Part shown: positions 32,017 to 40,147 of the stretch, in pieces | Position numbering within the stretch: position 1 is the first letter of the stretch | Layout: each line of letters opens with the position of its first letter | Source of the DNA: Intrasporangium calvum | GTDB taxonomy: Bacteria; Actinomycetota; Actinomycetes; Actinomycetales; Dermatophilaceae | NCBI RefSeq assembly: GCF_028446585.1 | Contig: NZ_JAPFQL010000009.1 | Coordinates: forward strand, 1-52,551 | DNA: 52,551 nucleotides | Direction: 5' to 3' | Made by a program: the position numbers and the translations under genes | Notes under the pieces: generated by a model | Database searches by the model: none | The model's input: only the letters and a program-made list of their open reading frames with translations | Told to the model about the DNA's origin: nothing

Positions 32017-34880
32017 GTGGGTCCATCCAAGAAGTGCGCTCGATGGTCCTCGTGCGGCTTGACGCGGCTAAACAGAGCAGCGATGAGATCACAACTGACC
32101 TGATCCATGAATGGGTTCACAAGGTTGCCAAACTTCTAGGCGCCGACGGCCAAAACAACTCTGACGAACTGGAGCAGCTCGTCCGCGACCTGGAGGCTGA
32201 CTACAACGTCTACGTGGGCAACTGGACCTCCTTGGCGGATGATGGGGATCACGTCAAGTGGCTGGAGGAACGCCGTCCCGAGATCAAATGGGCCTTCTGG
32301 GACCGATACCAACGATTCATGAGAGAGCATCAGCAGCTCCCCTCGGCCAGCGTGAAGAGCGTGGCGGAAACGACCGACGACATCTTGGGACGCCTCGAGG
32401 CACCAAATCGACCGGGCGCATGGGACCGAAGAGGTCTGGTGGCCGGCCAAGTACAGTCGGGCAAAACTGGAAACTACACGGGCTTAGTGGCCAAGGCCTT
32501 GGACAGCGGATACAAGCTCGTGGTCGTGCTGGCTGGCGTGCACAACAGCCTGCGCAGCCAGACGCAAGCTCGAATAGACGAAGGCATCCTCGGCTTCGAC
32601 ACCCGAAAGAACCTCCGCTTCGACCAGACTGAAGGCAGCAGTCTCATCGGTGTCGGCCGATTCGGTGGCAGATTCCTTCCCGTCAACTCGTTCACATCAT
32701 CCAAGGAAACCGGCGACTTCAGTCTCGCGGTAGCGAAGAACATCGGCGTTGTTGTGGGCGGAAACGACCCGATCGTGTTGGTCGTCAAAAAGCACAGGTC
32801 CATTCTCACGAACCTCTATGAGTGGGCGACTGCGCTACGCAAGGAGACCAACCCCGAAACCGGCCGGCCAATCGTCCGGGGCGTGCCCGTGCTTGTAATC
32901 GACGACGAGGCCGATTACGCCAGTGTCGACACCAACGGACCCAAGCGGGGCCAAGACCCCAAGGAGGTGGACCCGACCACGATCAACGGCCTGATTCGCA
33001 AATTCTTGGACACCTTCGAGCAGTCCGCCTACGTGGCATACACCGCGACACCGTACGCCAACATTTTCATTTCCCCGGACAAACAACACCGGGTGGCGGG
33101 AGAGGACCTCTTTCCCCGCAGCTTCATAGTCAGCCTTCCCGCCCCCAGCAGCTACATCGGTCCGGCGCGAGTGTTTGGGGTGCAGGACGACGGCTCTGCA
33201 GCACGGGAGCACATTGATTCGCTGCCCATCGTCCGTCATGTCGCCGACTACGACGCATGGCTACCCGACGGGCACAAGGCAGACGTCACCCTCCAAGGCG
33301 ACCTGCCCGGCAGCCTCCGAGAAGCGATCCTCTCCTTCCTCATCGGCGGGGCGGTGCGCAGCCTTCGCGGCCAAGGTGCCAAGCACAATTCGATGCTCAT
33401 CCACGTCACCCGCTACACAAACGTCCAGAGACAGGTCGCCGACCAGGTCAAGGCCACCTTGGAGGATTACACGGACCGCCTCCAGTACGGGGAGGGGAAC
33501 AACCCCGCCCTTCGCACGGCGGCGCACGCCCTCTTCACCAGCGACCACCTGCCGACGACCCGGGAGCTGTTGGGCACGGAGGATGTGGCGGAGCTAGTCT
33601 CGGAGCTTCCTGACTTCGAAAGCGTCTGGGCCGAGATGGCCACAGTCGCAGCCCGCACTCGTGTTCACACCGTGAACGGAACGTCGCAAGACGCCCTCGA
33701 GTATGTGGATCACCCTGACGGTCTCAGTGTCATTGCCATCGGCGGGGACAAGTTGTCGCGTGGCCTGACCTTGGAGGGCCTCAGCGTCAGCTACTACCTC
33801 CGAGCCAGCAAGATGTACGACACCCTGATGCAGATGGGACGCTGGTTCGGGTACCGCCCGGGATACCTAGACGTTTGCCGCCTGTACACCACCGCCCATC
33901 TGACAAGGTGGTATGTAGCGATCACCGCGGCGGCCGCCGAACTCCAGTCCGAGTTCGAGGCCATGGCGGCCATCGGTCGGACACCCGAACAGTACGGACT
34001 TCGAGTGCGTCAGCATCCGGATGGTCTGCTCGTCACATCGCCGTCGAAGCTGCGCCATTCCACCAGCCTGAAGATCAGTTACTCGGCGACAATCTCCGAG
34101 ACCATCTCGTTTGCAAAGAGCGCCGCAAAGGACAATTGGTCACAGCTGGAGCGGCTCCTCGGCGCGCTCGGCCCGGCCCCGAGGGCAACCGCAGGACTCA
34201 GGGTCTGGCGTCACGTCCCCCCCGATCCGGTCATATCGTTCGTAAAGGACTATGTTCCCGACAAGGCCGCCATCCAAACCCAACCCAAGGCTCTCATCGA
34301 CTACATCCAATCCCGTTTGGCTGATGGCGAACTCACGACGTGGACGGTGGCGTTGGCCGATGTATCGTCCAAAGAGGCGACGGTCGAGGATATCGCCGGC
34401 CTTCGGATCGGCTTGACACGACGTGCGCCTCTCGAGGTCAGCTTGGACCGCTACACCGTCCGGCGCGTCGGCAGTCCACGGCACGAAATTGTCGATCTGG
34501 ACAAGAACACGGATCTGTGGAATGACCTGCTGCGGCAGACGGTCAGGGCTTGGAACGAGAGCACGAGAAAAAACAAGTCCGAGTCTGCACCCTCCGTTCC
34601 CGGTGGTCTGTTCGAGCGGCTCTCCCGCCCAGCAGACAAGGGCCTGCTGATCCTGTACCCGCTCGATCCGGACCCTGCCCGGGTGCGACTGACGGGTGAC
34701 GGTGATCACCCGTCGGCGATCGTGGATCCGCGGGAAGTCTTGGAAACACCCTTGGTCGGTTTCGCGATCTCGTTCCCGGCGTCCGACCGGGCCCAGCCGA
34801 TCTCCTACCAAGTCAACAAGGTCTTCTGGGAGCAGGAATACGGCTCGTACGGGGGCGAGGATGACGAGGACGGCGTATGA
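32013..34880 (+). CDS. Z1-domain SF2 helicase-like protein
   Basis: This is a 955-residue NTPase. Walker A is AGQVQSGKTGNY (K151), the DEAD-box equivalent is VLVIDDEADYAS (near 297-301), and motif III is AYTATPYAN (342-350). A C-terminal helicase-like segment contains AIGGDKLSRGLTLEGLSVSY and then LMQMGRWFGYRPGY, the signature of Z1 proteins. The first 130 residues are helical and the last ~200 have no known domain. Z1 proteins occur with MORC ATPases and PD-(D/E)XK nucleases in predicted restriction systems and may translocate on DNA. The gene overlaps both neighbours by ATGA. Confidence 0.92.
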   Translation: MSGSIQEVRSMVLVRLDAAKQSSDEITTDLIHEWVHKVAKLLGADGQNNSDELEQLVRDLEADYNVYVGNWTSLADDGDHVKWLEERRPEIKWAFWDRYQRFMREHQQLPSASVKSVAETTDDILGRLEAPNRPGAWDRRGLVAGQVQSGKTGNYTGLVAKALDSGYKLVVVLAGVHNSLRSQTQARIDEGILGFDTRKNLRFDQTEGSSLIGVGRFGGRFLPVNSFTSSKETGDFSLAVAKNIGVVVGGNDPIVLVVKKHRSILTNLYEWATALRKETNPETGRPIVRGVPVLVIDDEADYASVDTNGPKRGQDPKEVDPTTINGLIRKFLDTFEQSAYVAYTATPYANIFISPDKQHRVAGEDLFPRSFIVSLPAPSSYIGPARVFGVQDDGSAAREHIDSLPIVRHVADYDAWLPDGHKADVTLQGDLPGSLREAILSFLIGGAVRSLRGQGAKHNSMLIHVTRYTNVQRQVADQVKATLEDYTDRLQYGEGNNPALRTAAHALFTSDHLPTTRELLGTEDVAELVSELPDFESVWAEMATVAARTRVHTVNGTSQDALEYVDHPDGLSVIAIGGDKLSRGLTLEGLSVSYYLRASKMYDTLMQMGRWFGYRPGYLDVCRLYTTAHLTRWYVAITAAAAELQSEFEAMAAIGRTPEQYGLRVRQHPDGLLVTSPSKLRHSTSLKISYSATISETISFAKSAAKDNWSQLERLLGALGPAPRATAGLRVWRHVPPDPVISFVKDYVPDKAAIQTQPKALIDYIQSRLADGELTTWTVALADVSSKEATVEDIAGLRIGLTRRAPLEVSLDRYTVRRVGSPRHEIVDLDKNTDLWNDLLRQTVRAWNESTRKNKSESAPSVPGGLFERLSRPADKGLLILYPLDPDPARVRLTGDGDHPSAIVDPREVLETPLVGFAISFPASDRAQPISYQVNKVFWEQEYGSYGGEDDEDGV

Positions 34881-35872
34881 ATGACTATCAGACGGTGTGG
34901 GCCGAAATCGAAGGCGACCCACTAGCTGACGGCTCGCTCGTGCGGCGTGTTCTTCCCCATCTCGAGCACGATGCGTTCGTCGGCCAGCACCGACCATCAC
35001 GAGAGCGCTTTGTCGAGCTGCGCCTCACCGGTGCAACTATCGGCAGCATGCCCAAGAGGGTGCCGAAGATGCGGGGCCTAGACGTCAAGGTGGTCCTCGA
35101 GACCCCGCGCCGTGCAGTCATCCAGCTGCGGGAGACCACGCCCATGCGCACGGGTCAGTTCGAGGACCTGGTCTCCGACATCCTCGCCCTCCTCGATGAC
35201 TCGCCCGGCGATGGCGCTGCGAGCCGAATCATCGAGCGAGTGATCGCCTGGCAGGACTTCTTCGCTCGTCGGGACTCGCCCCTTTCCGCGGAGGCAGCGG
35301 CCGGTCTCTTCGCAGAGCTCACCCTCCTCAACGAGACAATGATCCCGGCCTTGGGACCCTCGCGGGCTGTGGACCATTGGACCGGCCCGGATCCCGGTCT
35401 CCAAGACTTCCAGTTCGCGGACGGTGCGATAGAGGTGAAGTCATACCGCGGCACCGGCTCGGGGCAACTCCACATCAGCTCAGAGCGGCAACTGGACACC
35501 ACCGGGGCCGACAACCTGTTCCTCGCCTATTTGGAGCTGGATGAGCGTCAGGACGGTACAGGCGCAACGCTGTCCGACATCGTGAATGCCTCACACGACT
35601 TGGTGAAGCTCTCGCCGTATGCGGCCTCGCAACTGGGGGACAAGCTGTTGAGTGCCGGGTGGCGAGGGAGCCACGCGGACGTTCGGACCGAACGATACGC
35701 GCTGCGATCGGTCGAGATCTTCCAAGTGCTCAACGACTTCCCACGCTTGGTCCCAACCATGCTGCCTGCAGGGATAGGCAACGTGCACTACCGCATCGAC
35801 CGATCGGCCCTCGAGCCCTTCCTCGTAACCATCGACCACATGACCAGAGTCTTGGGATTCACGAATGAATGA
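34877..35872 (+). CDS. PD-(D/E)XK nuclease-like protein (DUF4420 type)
   Basis: This is a 331-residue protein. The predicted nuclease core is FAELTLLNE (E147), then PGLQDFQFADGAIEVKSYRG, giving D177 and the E-x-K pair E186/K188. This arrangement and the operon partners match the PD-(D/E)XK-motif proteins annotated as DUF4420. It is the best candidate for the DNA-cleaving subunit, guided by the ATPase and Z1 proteins. The start overlaps the Z1 stop (ATGA), and its end overlaps the AIPR gene by 8 bases. Cleavage activity is inferred from the motif. Confidence 0.87.
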   Translation: MNDYQTVWAEIEGDPLADGSLVRRVLPHLEHDAFVGQHRPSRERFVELRLTGATIGSMPKRVPKMRGLDVKVVLETPRRAVIQLRETTPMRTGQFEDLVSDILALLDDSPGDGAASRIIERVIAWQDFFARRDSPLSAEAAAGLFAELTLLNETMIPALGPSRAVDHWTGPDPGLQDFQFADGAIEVKSYRGTGSGQLHISSERQLDTTGADNLFLAYLELDERQDGTGATLSDIVNASHDLVKLSPYAASQLGDKLLSAGWRGSHADVRTERYALRSVEIFQVLNDFPRLVPTMLPAGIGNVHYRIDRSALEPFLVTIDHMTRVLGFTNE

Positions 35873-37928
35873 CAGCCTTGCCGAGTTCAACGAGCGCCTG
35901 CAGCAAGCGGTGATCCTCGCGGCCTCTGAAGAGGGGAACGAGGCAACGCTGCCATCACGATTCGTCGAGTACATGCTTGACGTGCTCACGGAGGCAGGTG
36001 AAACAGACGACGCTAGGGCCGCATCATATGCGGCTAGGGGCGCTCGCGCGTCCGGGTTCGAGCTAAGCGAAGACGAGGGAACGCTCCACATGTTCCTTGC
36101 GGACTATCGTTCCGCGAACGGCGTAGAGAGCTTGGGAAAGGGCGATCTTGATGCCCAGTTCAAGCGCCTTCTGCGGTTCGTCGAACAGGCGAAGGATGGG
36201 CTGTGGCGCACTCTAGAAGAAACATCCACAGGTTGGGACATGGCCCAGCGCATCCATGAGGCTTGGAAGAACGTGGGAGAACTTCGCCTCACGTTACTGA
36301 CCAACGCCGAACTCAAGACAAACGTGCCCGAGCCCACCGACTTCGAGGGTCGAGGGGTGCGCTATGACGTTTGGGATTTGGGCCGACTCCGAAAGCTCGA
36401 CTCAAGTGGTCGAGCACAGGAGCCCATCACCGTGAACGTAGTCGAACTGTGGGGCGAGCCAATCCCCTGCTTGGGGCCACATGGTCAAAAGGACAGCTAC
36501 GAGGCGTACCTACTGACGCTCCCGGGTGAGTTCTTGGCGAGCGTGTATGAACTGTATGGGCCGCGACTGTTGGAGTTGAACGTGCGATCCTTCCTCCAGT
36601 CTCGGGGAAAGGTCAATCGCGGCATCCAGGAGACGATCCGTAACGAGCCCGCGCGCTTCTTGGCATACAACAACGGCATATCCATGACGGCATCTGCAGT
36701 GGAGCTCGTGGACGCACCCGGCGGGGGGCGAGCCATCGCAGGCATCCATGACCTGCAGATAGTCAATGGCGGCCAGACGACGGCATCGTTGCACTACGCA
36801 AAAGTGAAGACCAAAGCCGATCTGTCCGAAGTGCACGTGGAGTCGAAGCTCTCTGTTGTCGAGCCCGACCGCCTCAGCGAGCTGGTACCGCTCATAAGCC
36901 AGTTCGCCAACAGTCAGAATCGCGTGAATATGGCTGACTTCACGGCGAACGACCCCTTCCACGTGGAGCTTGAGAAGCTCTCACGGATCGTCTGGGCGCC
37001 TGGCTCCGGCGGAGGACCTCACATGACTCGCTGGTACTACGAGCGGGCCCGGGGGCAATACGCCGACGCGCACGCGCGTGAACGGACTCCGGCGAGACAG
37101 CGGGAGTTTAAGAAAGTCCACCCTCTCAGTCAGAAGTTCACCAAGACAGATGTCGCGAAGTTCGAGAATACGTGGGACCAGTTGCCTTGGCTCGTTTCCC
37201 TAGGCGCGGAGAAGAACTTCCGAGAGTTCATGTTGCGGCTGGAGAAGCGGGGCCGGTTCACGCTCACCCCGGAGTACTTCCAGACGTTGGTGGCCAAGGC
37301 CATCCTGTTCCGCAGCGCTGAGCGCACCATTGGCAGTCTTCAGCTTGGAGGCTACCGCGCGCAGGCGGTCACCTATACGCTCGCGAAGCTTCTCAACGTG
37401 ACCGCTCAGCGCGTCGATCTCGACGCGATCTGGAGAGCCCAAGAGATCTCGTCTCCACTCGTGCACGCCATCGAAGAGCTCGCTTCACTTGTTCACGCGA
37501 AGCTCGTGGCCTCTGCCGGGGCACGCAACATCAGCGAGTGGGCGAAGAAGGAGGACTGCTGGAAGGCGGTTCAAGCGATCGAGTGGCAGCCGAGTCGTGA
37601 ACTCGTAGCCACCTTGTTGCAAGCAGGGCGTCGAACGGCGACCACGACTGATTCGAGCGTGGGTGAGATCCTCAGCGATGCGGAGAAGATTGCGATGCTG
37701 ACCGTGTCGGCCGTCGCCGCCCAGACTTGGTTCGAACTGAGCCAATGGGCCAAACAAACCAACAACCTGATGCCTTGGCAGCGAAGCCTGGCCTTCAGCC
37801 TGGGAAAGAACGCGGCGGCCGGTAAGTCGAACTCCCGCAAGCAGGCAGTTCAGGGCGAGAAAATCCTTGGCGAAGCCAAACGTTTGGGGTTTGCGCCCTC
37901 AGAAGTGTCGGCGCCACCTGATAACTGA
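35865..37928 (+). CDS. AIPR-family abortive infection protein
   Basis: This is a 687-residue protein. The AIPR signature is clear around residues 235-345: NVRSFLQSRGKVNRGIQETI, FLAYNNGISMTASA, LQIVNGGQTTASLHYAK and ISQFANSQNRVNMADF. AIPR proteins were first linked to phage abortive infection and recur in Z1/MORC operons. Their biochemical role is unsettled. About 300 further residues have no recognised domain. It is the last gene of the coupled set, and its stop lies 46 bases from the convergent EVE-HNH gene. Codon use is less G+C-rich than in the transfer genes. Confidence 0.92.
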   Translation: MNDSLAEFNERLQQAVILAASEEGNEATLPSRFVEYMLDVLTEAGETDDARAASYAARGARASGFELSEDEGTLHMFLADYRSANGVESLGKGDLDAQFKRLLRFVEQAKDGLWRTLEETSTGWDMAQRIHEAWKNVGELRLTLLTNAELKTNVPEPTDFEGRGVRYDVWDLGRLRKLDSSGRAQEPITVNVVELWGEPIPCLGPHGQKDSYEAYLLTLPGEFLASVYELYGPRLLELNVRSFLQSRGKVNRGIQETIRNEPARFLAYNNGISMTASAVELVDAPGGGRAIAGIHDLQIVNGGQTTASLHYAKVKTKADLSEVHVESKLSVVEPDRLSELVPLISQFANSQNRVNMADFTANDPFHVELEKLSRIVWAPGSGGGPHMTRWYYERARGQYADAHARERTPARQREFKKVHPLSQKFTKTDVAKFENTWDQLPWLVSLGAEKNFREFMLRLEKRGRFTLTPEYFQTLVAKAILFRSAERTIGSLQLGGYRAQAVTYTLAKLLNVTAQRVDLDAIWRAQEISSPLVHAIEELASLVHAKLVASAGARNISEWAKKEDCWKAVQAIEWQPSRELVATLLQAGRRTATTTDSSVGEILSDAEKIAMLTVSAVAAQTWFELSQWAKQTNNLMPWQRSLAFSLGKNAAAGKSNSRKQAVQGEKILGEAKRLGFAPSEVSAPPDN

Positions 37929-37974
37929 TAGATGCACGGCGGCTTCGATGACGCCGCGGTCGACAGAACGGCAG

Positions 37975-39030
37975 TCAACGGTCGCCCGGCGGTAGCCTTC
38001 TCGCACTTCTCACTCCACTGGCAGAGGGTTGCGCGGCCTGCGCTTCGACGAAGCCACCTGCGGCTACCACCGAACCTTGTCGGCGGTGTTGCGCCCAGTG
38101 GGCTGCGAACCACTCCAAGTGGCTGTCCCCAACGCTGACTTTTAGCGGTGAACCGTCAAGGTCCGCATACGCAGGGTATTCACCCAGTTCCGGCGCTACG
38201 TCTATGCGGTTGGTACTAGGGTTGACGGCAACGAGCCCCAAGTCGAAAAGGCGATGCAAGTCCCTACGGAGCAGAAGTCCGCCTCCGTCATAATGCCTGC
38301 CGATCCCCGCATAGCTATAGAGGTGGCCTGCCTCGAGAGCGGTCGGTGGGGTGGGGCCGGTGAGTGCACAAACGGAGCCGAACTCCTTCATGAGGCTCTG
38401 ACGGAAGGCCGCTTGCCCTACCCGCACCCGGACAGTTCGCTCCCGATGCCCTTCTCCCAGCCTCCGTGTGGCGGATTCGATGGAATCAAAGTTGAGGCCC
38501 AAGCCGATCGTGCGTATCGCGGCGTCGAACGCAGACCACCGGAGCGGGCGCATGCTGAGTTGCGACTTCGGCGAGTAACAGAGCGGGCGCAGATCCGCGC
38601 CCGTAAGCGTACCCATTAGGTCGGTCCACGCGACGTCATGGATTGATTCGTAGGTCGTGACGTCCACTTCCACGGTCTTCGGAGTGTCAAAGATCCCCAA
38701 GCACTTGTAGCACTTATACCGTGGCGACTTGGTGCGCCGTGCCTTGATCCCTGCCTTCCCGCAATGCGGGCAGCGGTGTAATGCCTTCACAGCAGTGCCG
38801 ACCCTGACGTCCTCAATCACCGAGGCACCCAAGAGCACATGCTTGTCCCAGAGTGCGATGCGATCGCCCGGAGAGACGGCCGCGTGGTTCTGCACTGTGG
38901 AGTCCCAACGGTAAACCGTTGACGGATCATCCGTGTAGCCGTCGTTTCCGCCGTGCTCTCGGTCTTTGCCGACCGCCATGAGTAGCCAGCTTGCTGGCTC
39001 GCGGGAGCCGTCCCTGCGTACTTCATCCAC
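37975..39030 (-). CDS. Predicted EVE-like, zinc-ribbon and HNH endonuclease
   Basis: This is a 351-residue protein of three parts. Residues ~14-76 (SWLLMAVGKDREHGGNDGY to GDRIALWDKHVLLGASVIED) look like an EVE/PUA-type modified-base reader. A zinc ribbon follows with C87, C90, C107 and C110 (CPHC and CYKC). The C-terminal HNH_2 domain (~215-275) has C221, H236 in LEAGHLYSY, and GLLLRRDLHRLFDLGLV. EVE-HNH enzymes such as VcaM4I cut DNA carrying modified cytosine, so this is a plausible type IV restriction enzyme. GTG 39030 is used; ATG 38979 would remove little of the domain. It converges on the AIPR gene. Confidence 0.8.
   Translation of the reverse strand: MDEVRRDGSREPASWLLMAVGKDREHGGNDGYTDDPSTVYRWDSTVQNHAAVSPGDRIALWDKHVLLGASVIEDVRVGTAVKALHRCPHCGKAGIKARRTKSPRYKCYKCLGIFDTPKTVEVDVTTYESIHDVAWTDLMGTLTGADLRPLCYSPKSQLSMRPLRWSAFDAAIRTIGLGLNFDSIESATRRLGEGHRERTVRVRVGQAAFRQSLMKEFGSVCALTGPTPPTALEAGHLYSYAGIGRHYDGGGLLLRRDLHRLFDLGLVAVNPSTNRIDVAPELGEYPAYADLDGSPLKVSVGDSHLEWFAAHWAQHRRQGSVVAAGGFVEAQAAQPSASGVRSARRLPPGDR
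38984..38999. repeat. Short perfect inverted repeat at the start of the EVE-HNH gene
   Basis: AGCCAGC and GCTGGCT are separated by two bases within the first codons of the EVE-HNH gene. If translation really began at ATG 38979, this hairpin would cover its ribosome-binding region. It could equally be coincidence. Confidence 0.35.
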
Positions 39031-39211
39031 GGTATAGGAGTATCACTCCACAGGGACACTCGCATTGGTGGGCCCAAGAGTGCCCGGCGACTTGACGGAC
39101 CGGTGTTGTACACCAACGGTATGGACTCAACTCCGGCGACTTTGAATTCGGAACGATCAGGCGCAGCTGCCGGAGACCTTGGCGGGCAGCCTTGACCGAC
39201 CGACCGAAGGC

Positions 39212-39421
39212 CTAGGGCGAAGCCGCCCACTCCAAGTCATCGGATGTGGCGATCATCCACGTGCCATCGCCGAACTGAATCTCCGAAAGTCGACCCGTCT
39301 GGCTCCTGAGTGCGTTCACGCAGTAGAAAGGCGCCCCGTCGCGCGCACACGCTTCGCCGTCACGCGTCGAGACGGCATGGAACCAGCCGAGCGGCCTATG
39401 TAGCTGCCTGACGTCTCCCAT
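39212..39421 (-). CDS. Possible 69-residue protein
   Basis: This is a short gene with a credible composition (CARDGAPFYCVNALRSQTGR, then FGDGTWMIATSDDLEWA). GGGAG lies about 9 bases upstream of its ATG. No domain is recognised. It stands at the outer edge of the defence island, 181 bases upstream of the EVE-HNH gene on the same strand, and could share its transcript. Confidence 0.45.
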   Translation of the reverse strand: MGDVRQLHRPLGWFHAVSTRDGEACARDGAPFYCVNALRSQTGRLSEIQFGDGTWMIATSDDLEWAASP

Positions 39422-39790
39422 GCATGTAGTCTCCCATCCTTCTGTGACGTCCTCCCGCTAGTGCAGTTGTGTGTGAGTCTGCTCGGAACTCAACGGTGTG
39501 ATCCGCCGGGTGACTCCCCACGAGGCCTTGCGAACCTTGGCATCGTGGCTGCGTCGCCCGCTCGGGAATCTTCGGATCGGCGCCCCGCCAGTGCTTGTAC
39601 TCATTCGCACACGCGCCACCTCGAGGACGCGCGTGAGTGGCCTGCGCCAGGTTAGCTAGCGCGGCTTCGGGCCGGGTCGTGGCGGACGTTGGCTAACTCC
39701 TGCACGCCGACCGTCCGACGCCGAGAAACGCCTTAGGTCGCGTGAGGGCTTCCCCGTTGATGCGGGAGGCCGAGCCGAGAAGGAGCGACC
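39422..39790. other. Non-coding stretch upstream of the 39791 operon
   Basis: No credible gene is visible on either strand. The only structure noticed is a weak pair of arms, GTTAGC and GCTAAC, about 40 bases apart near 39652-39698. The region ends in GAGAAGGAG, a strong ribosome-binding site for the gene at 39791, so a promoter for that operon probably lies here. No confident -35/-10 pair was found. Confidence 0.5.
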
Positions 39791-40147
39791 ATGTCTGATC
39801 CGAACACTGTGACCTACCCAGACCCCATCCAGGTCTTTGGTCGCGTGGGTGAGCTGCTGGAGGCGACCGCGCGACGTGTGTGGGCGCAAGCCGAAGCCGA
39901 GGGCCCGCTCACTCCGAGGTACACCCTCGCCCAGGACATCCATCTGACTGCCGCGCTCACCGCAGGGCTCGTCCCGCCGGACGTGCAGGTTCTTGGGCTC
40001 GACGAGGTGCGGCTTCCAGCGGACCCGGTGGAGGCGCTGCGGGAGGTGGATGCGCTGCTGAGCGGCGTTCCCGTCGACGCGCTGCCTCCCGGGGCCTCCC
40101 AAGTTGTGGTGCGGCTGGCGGAGCTGGTTCGCGAGGTCCGCGGATGA
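39791..40147 (+). CDS. Uncharacterised protein, first of a coupled pair
   Basis: This is a 118-residue soluble, helical, acidic protein (GRVGELLEATARRVWAQAEA, then VEALREVDALLSGVPVDAL). GAGAAGGAG precedes the ATG at good spacing. Its stop overlaps the ATG of the next gene (ATGA), so the two products are probably made together. No family is recognised. It lies between the defence island and the integration module. Confidence 0.65.
   Translation: MSDPNTVTYPDPIQVFGRVGELLEATARRVWAQAEAEGPLTPRYTLAQDIHLTAALTAGLVPPDVQVLGLDEVRLPADPVEALREVDALLSGVPVDALPPGASQVVVRLAELVREVRG

Noticed and set aside
28312-39030. Assignment of the island to BREX, DISARM, Dnd or classical type I restriction
   Set aside because: None of the marker proteins (PglX/PglZ, DrmA/B, DndB-E, HsdS) is present. 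MORC ATPase, Z1 and AIPR define a different set.
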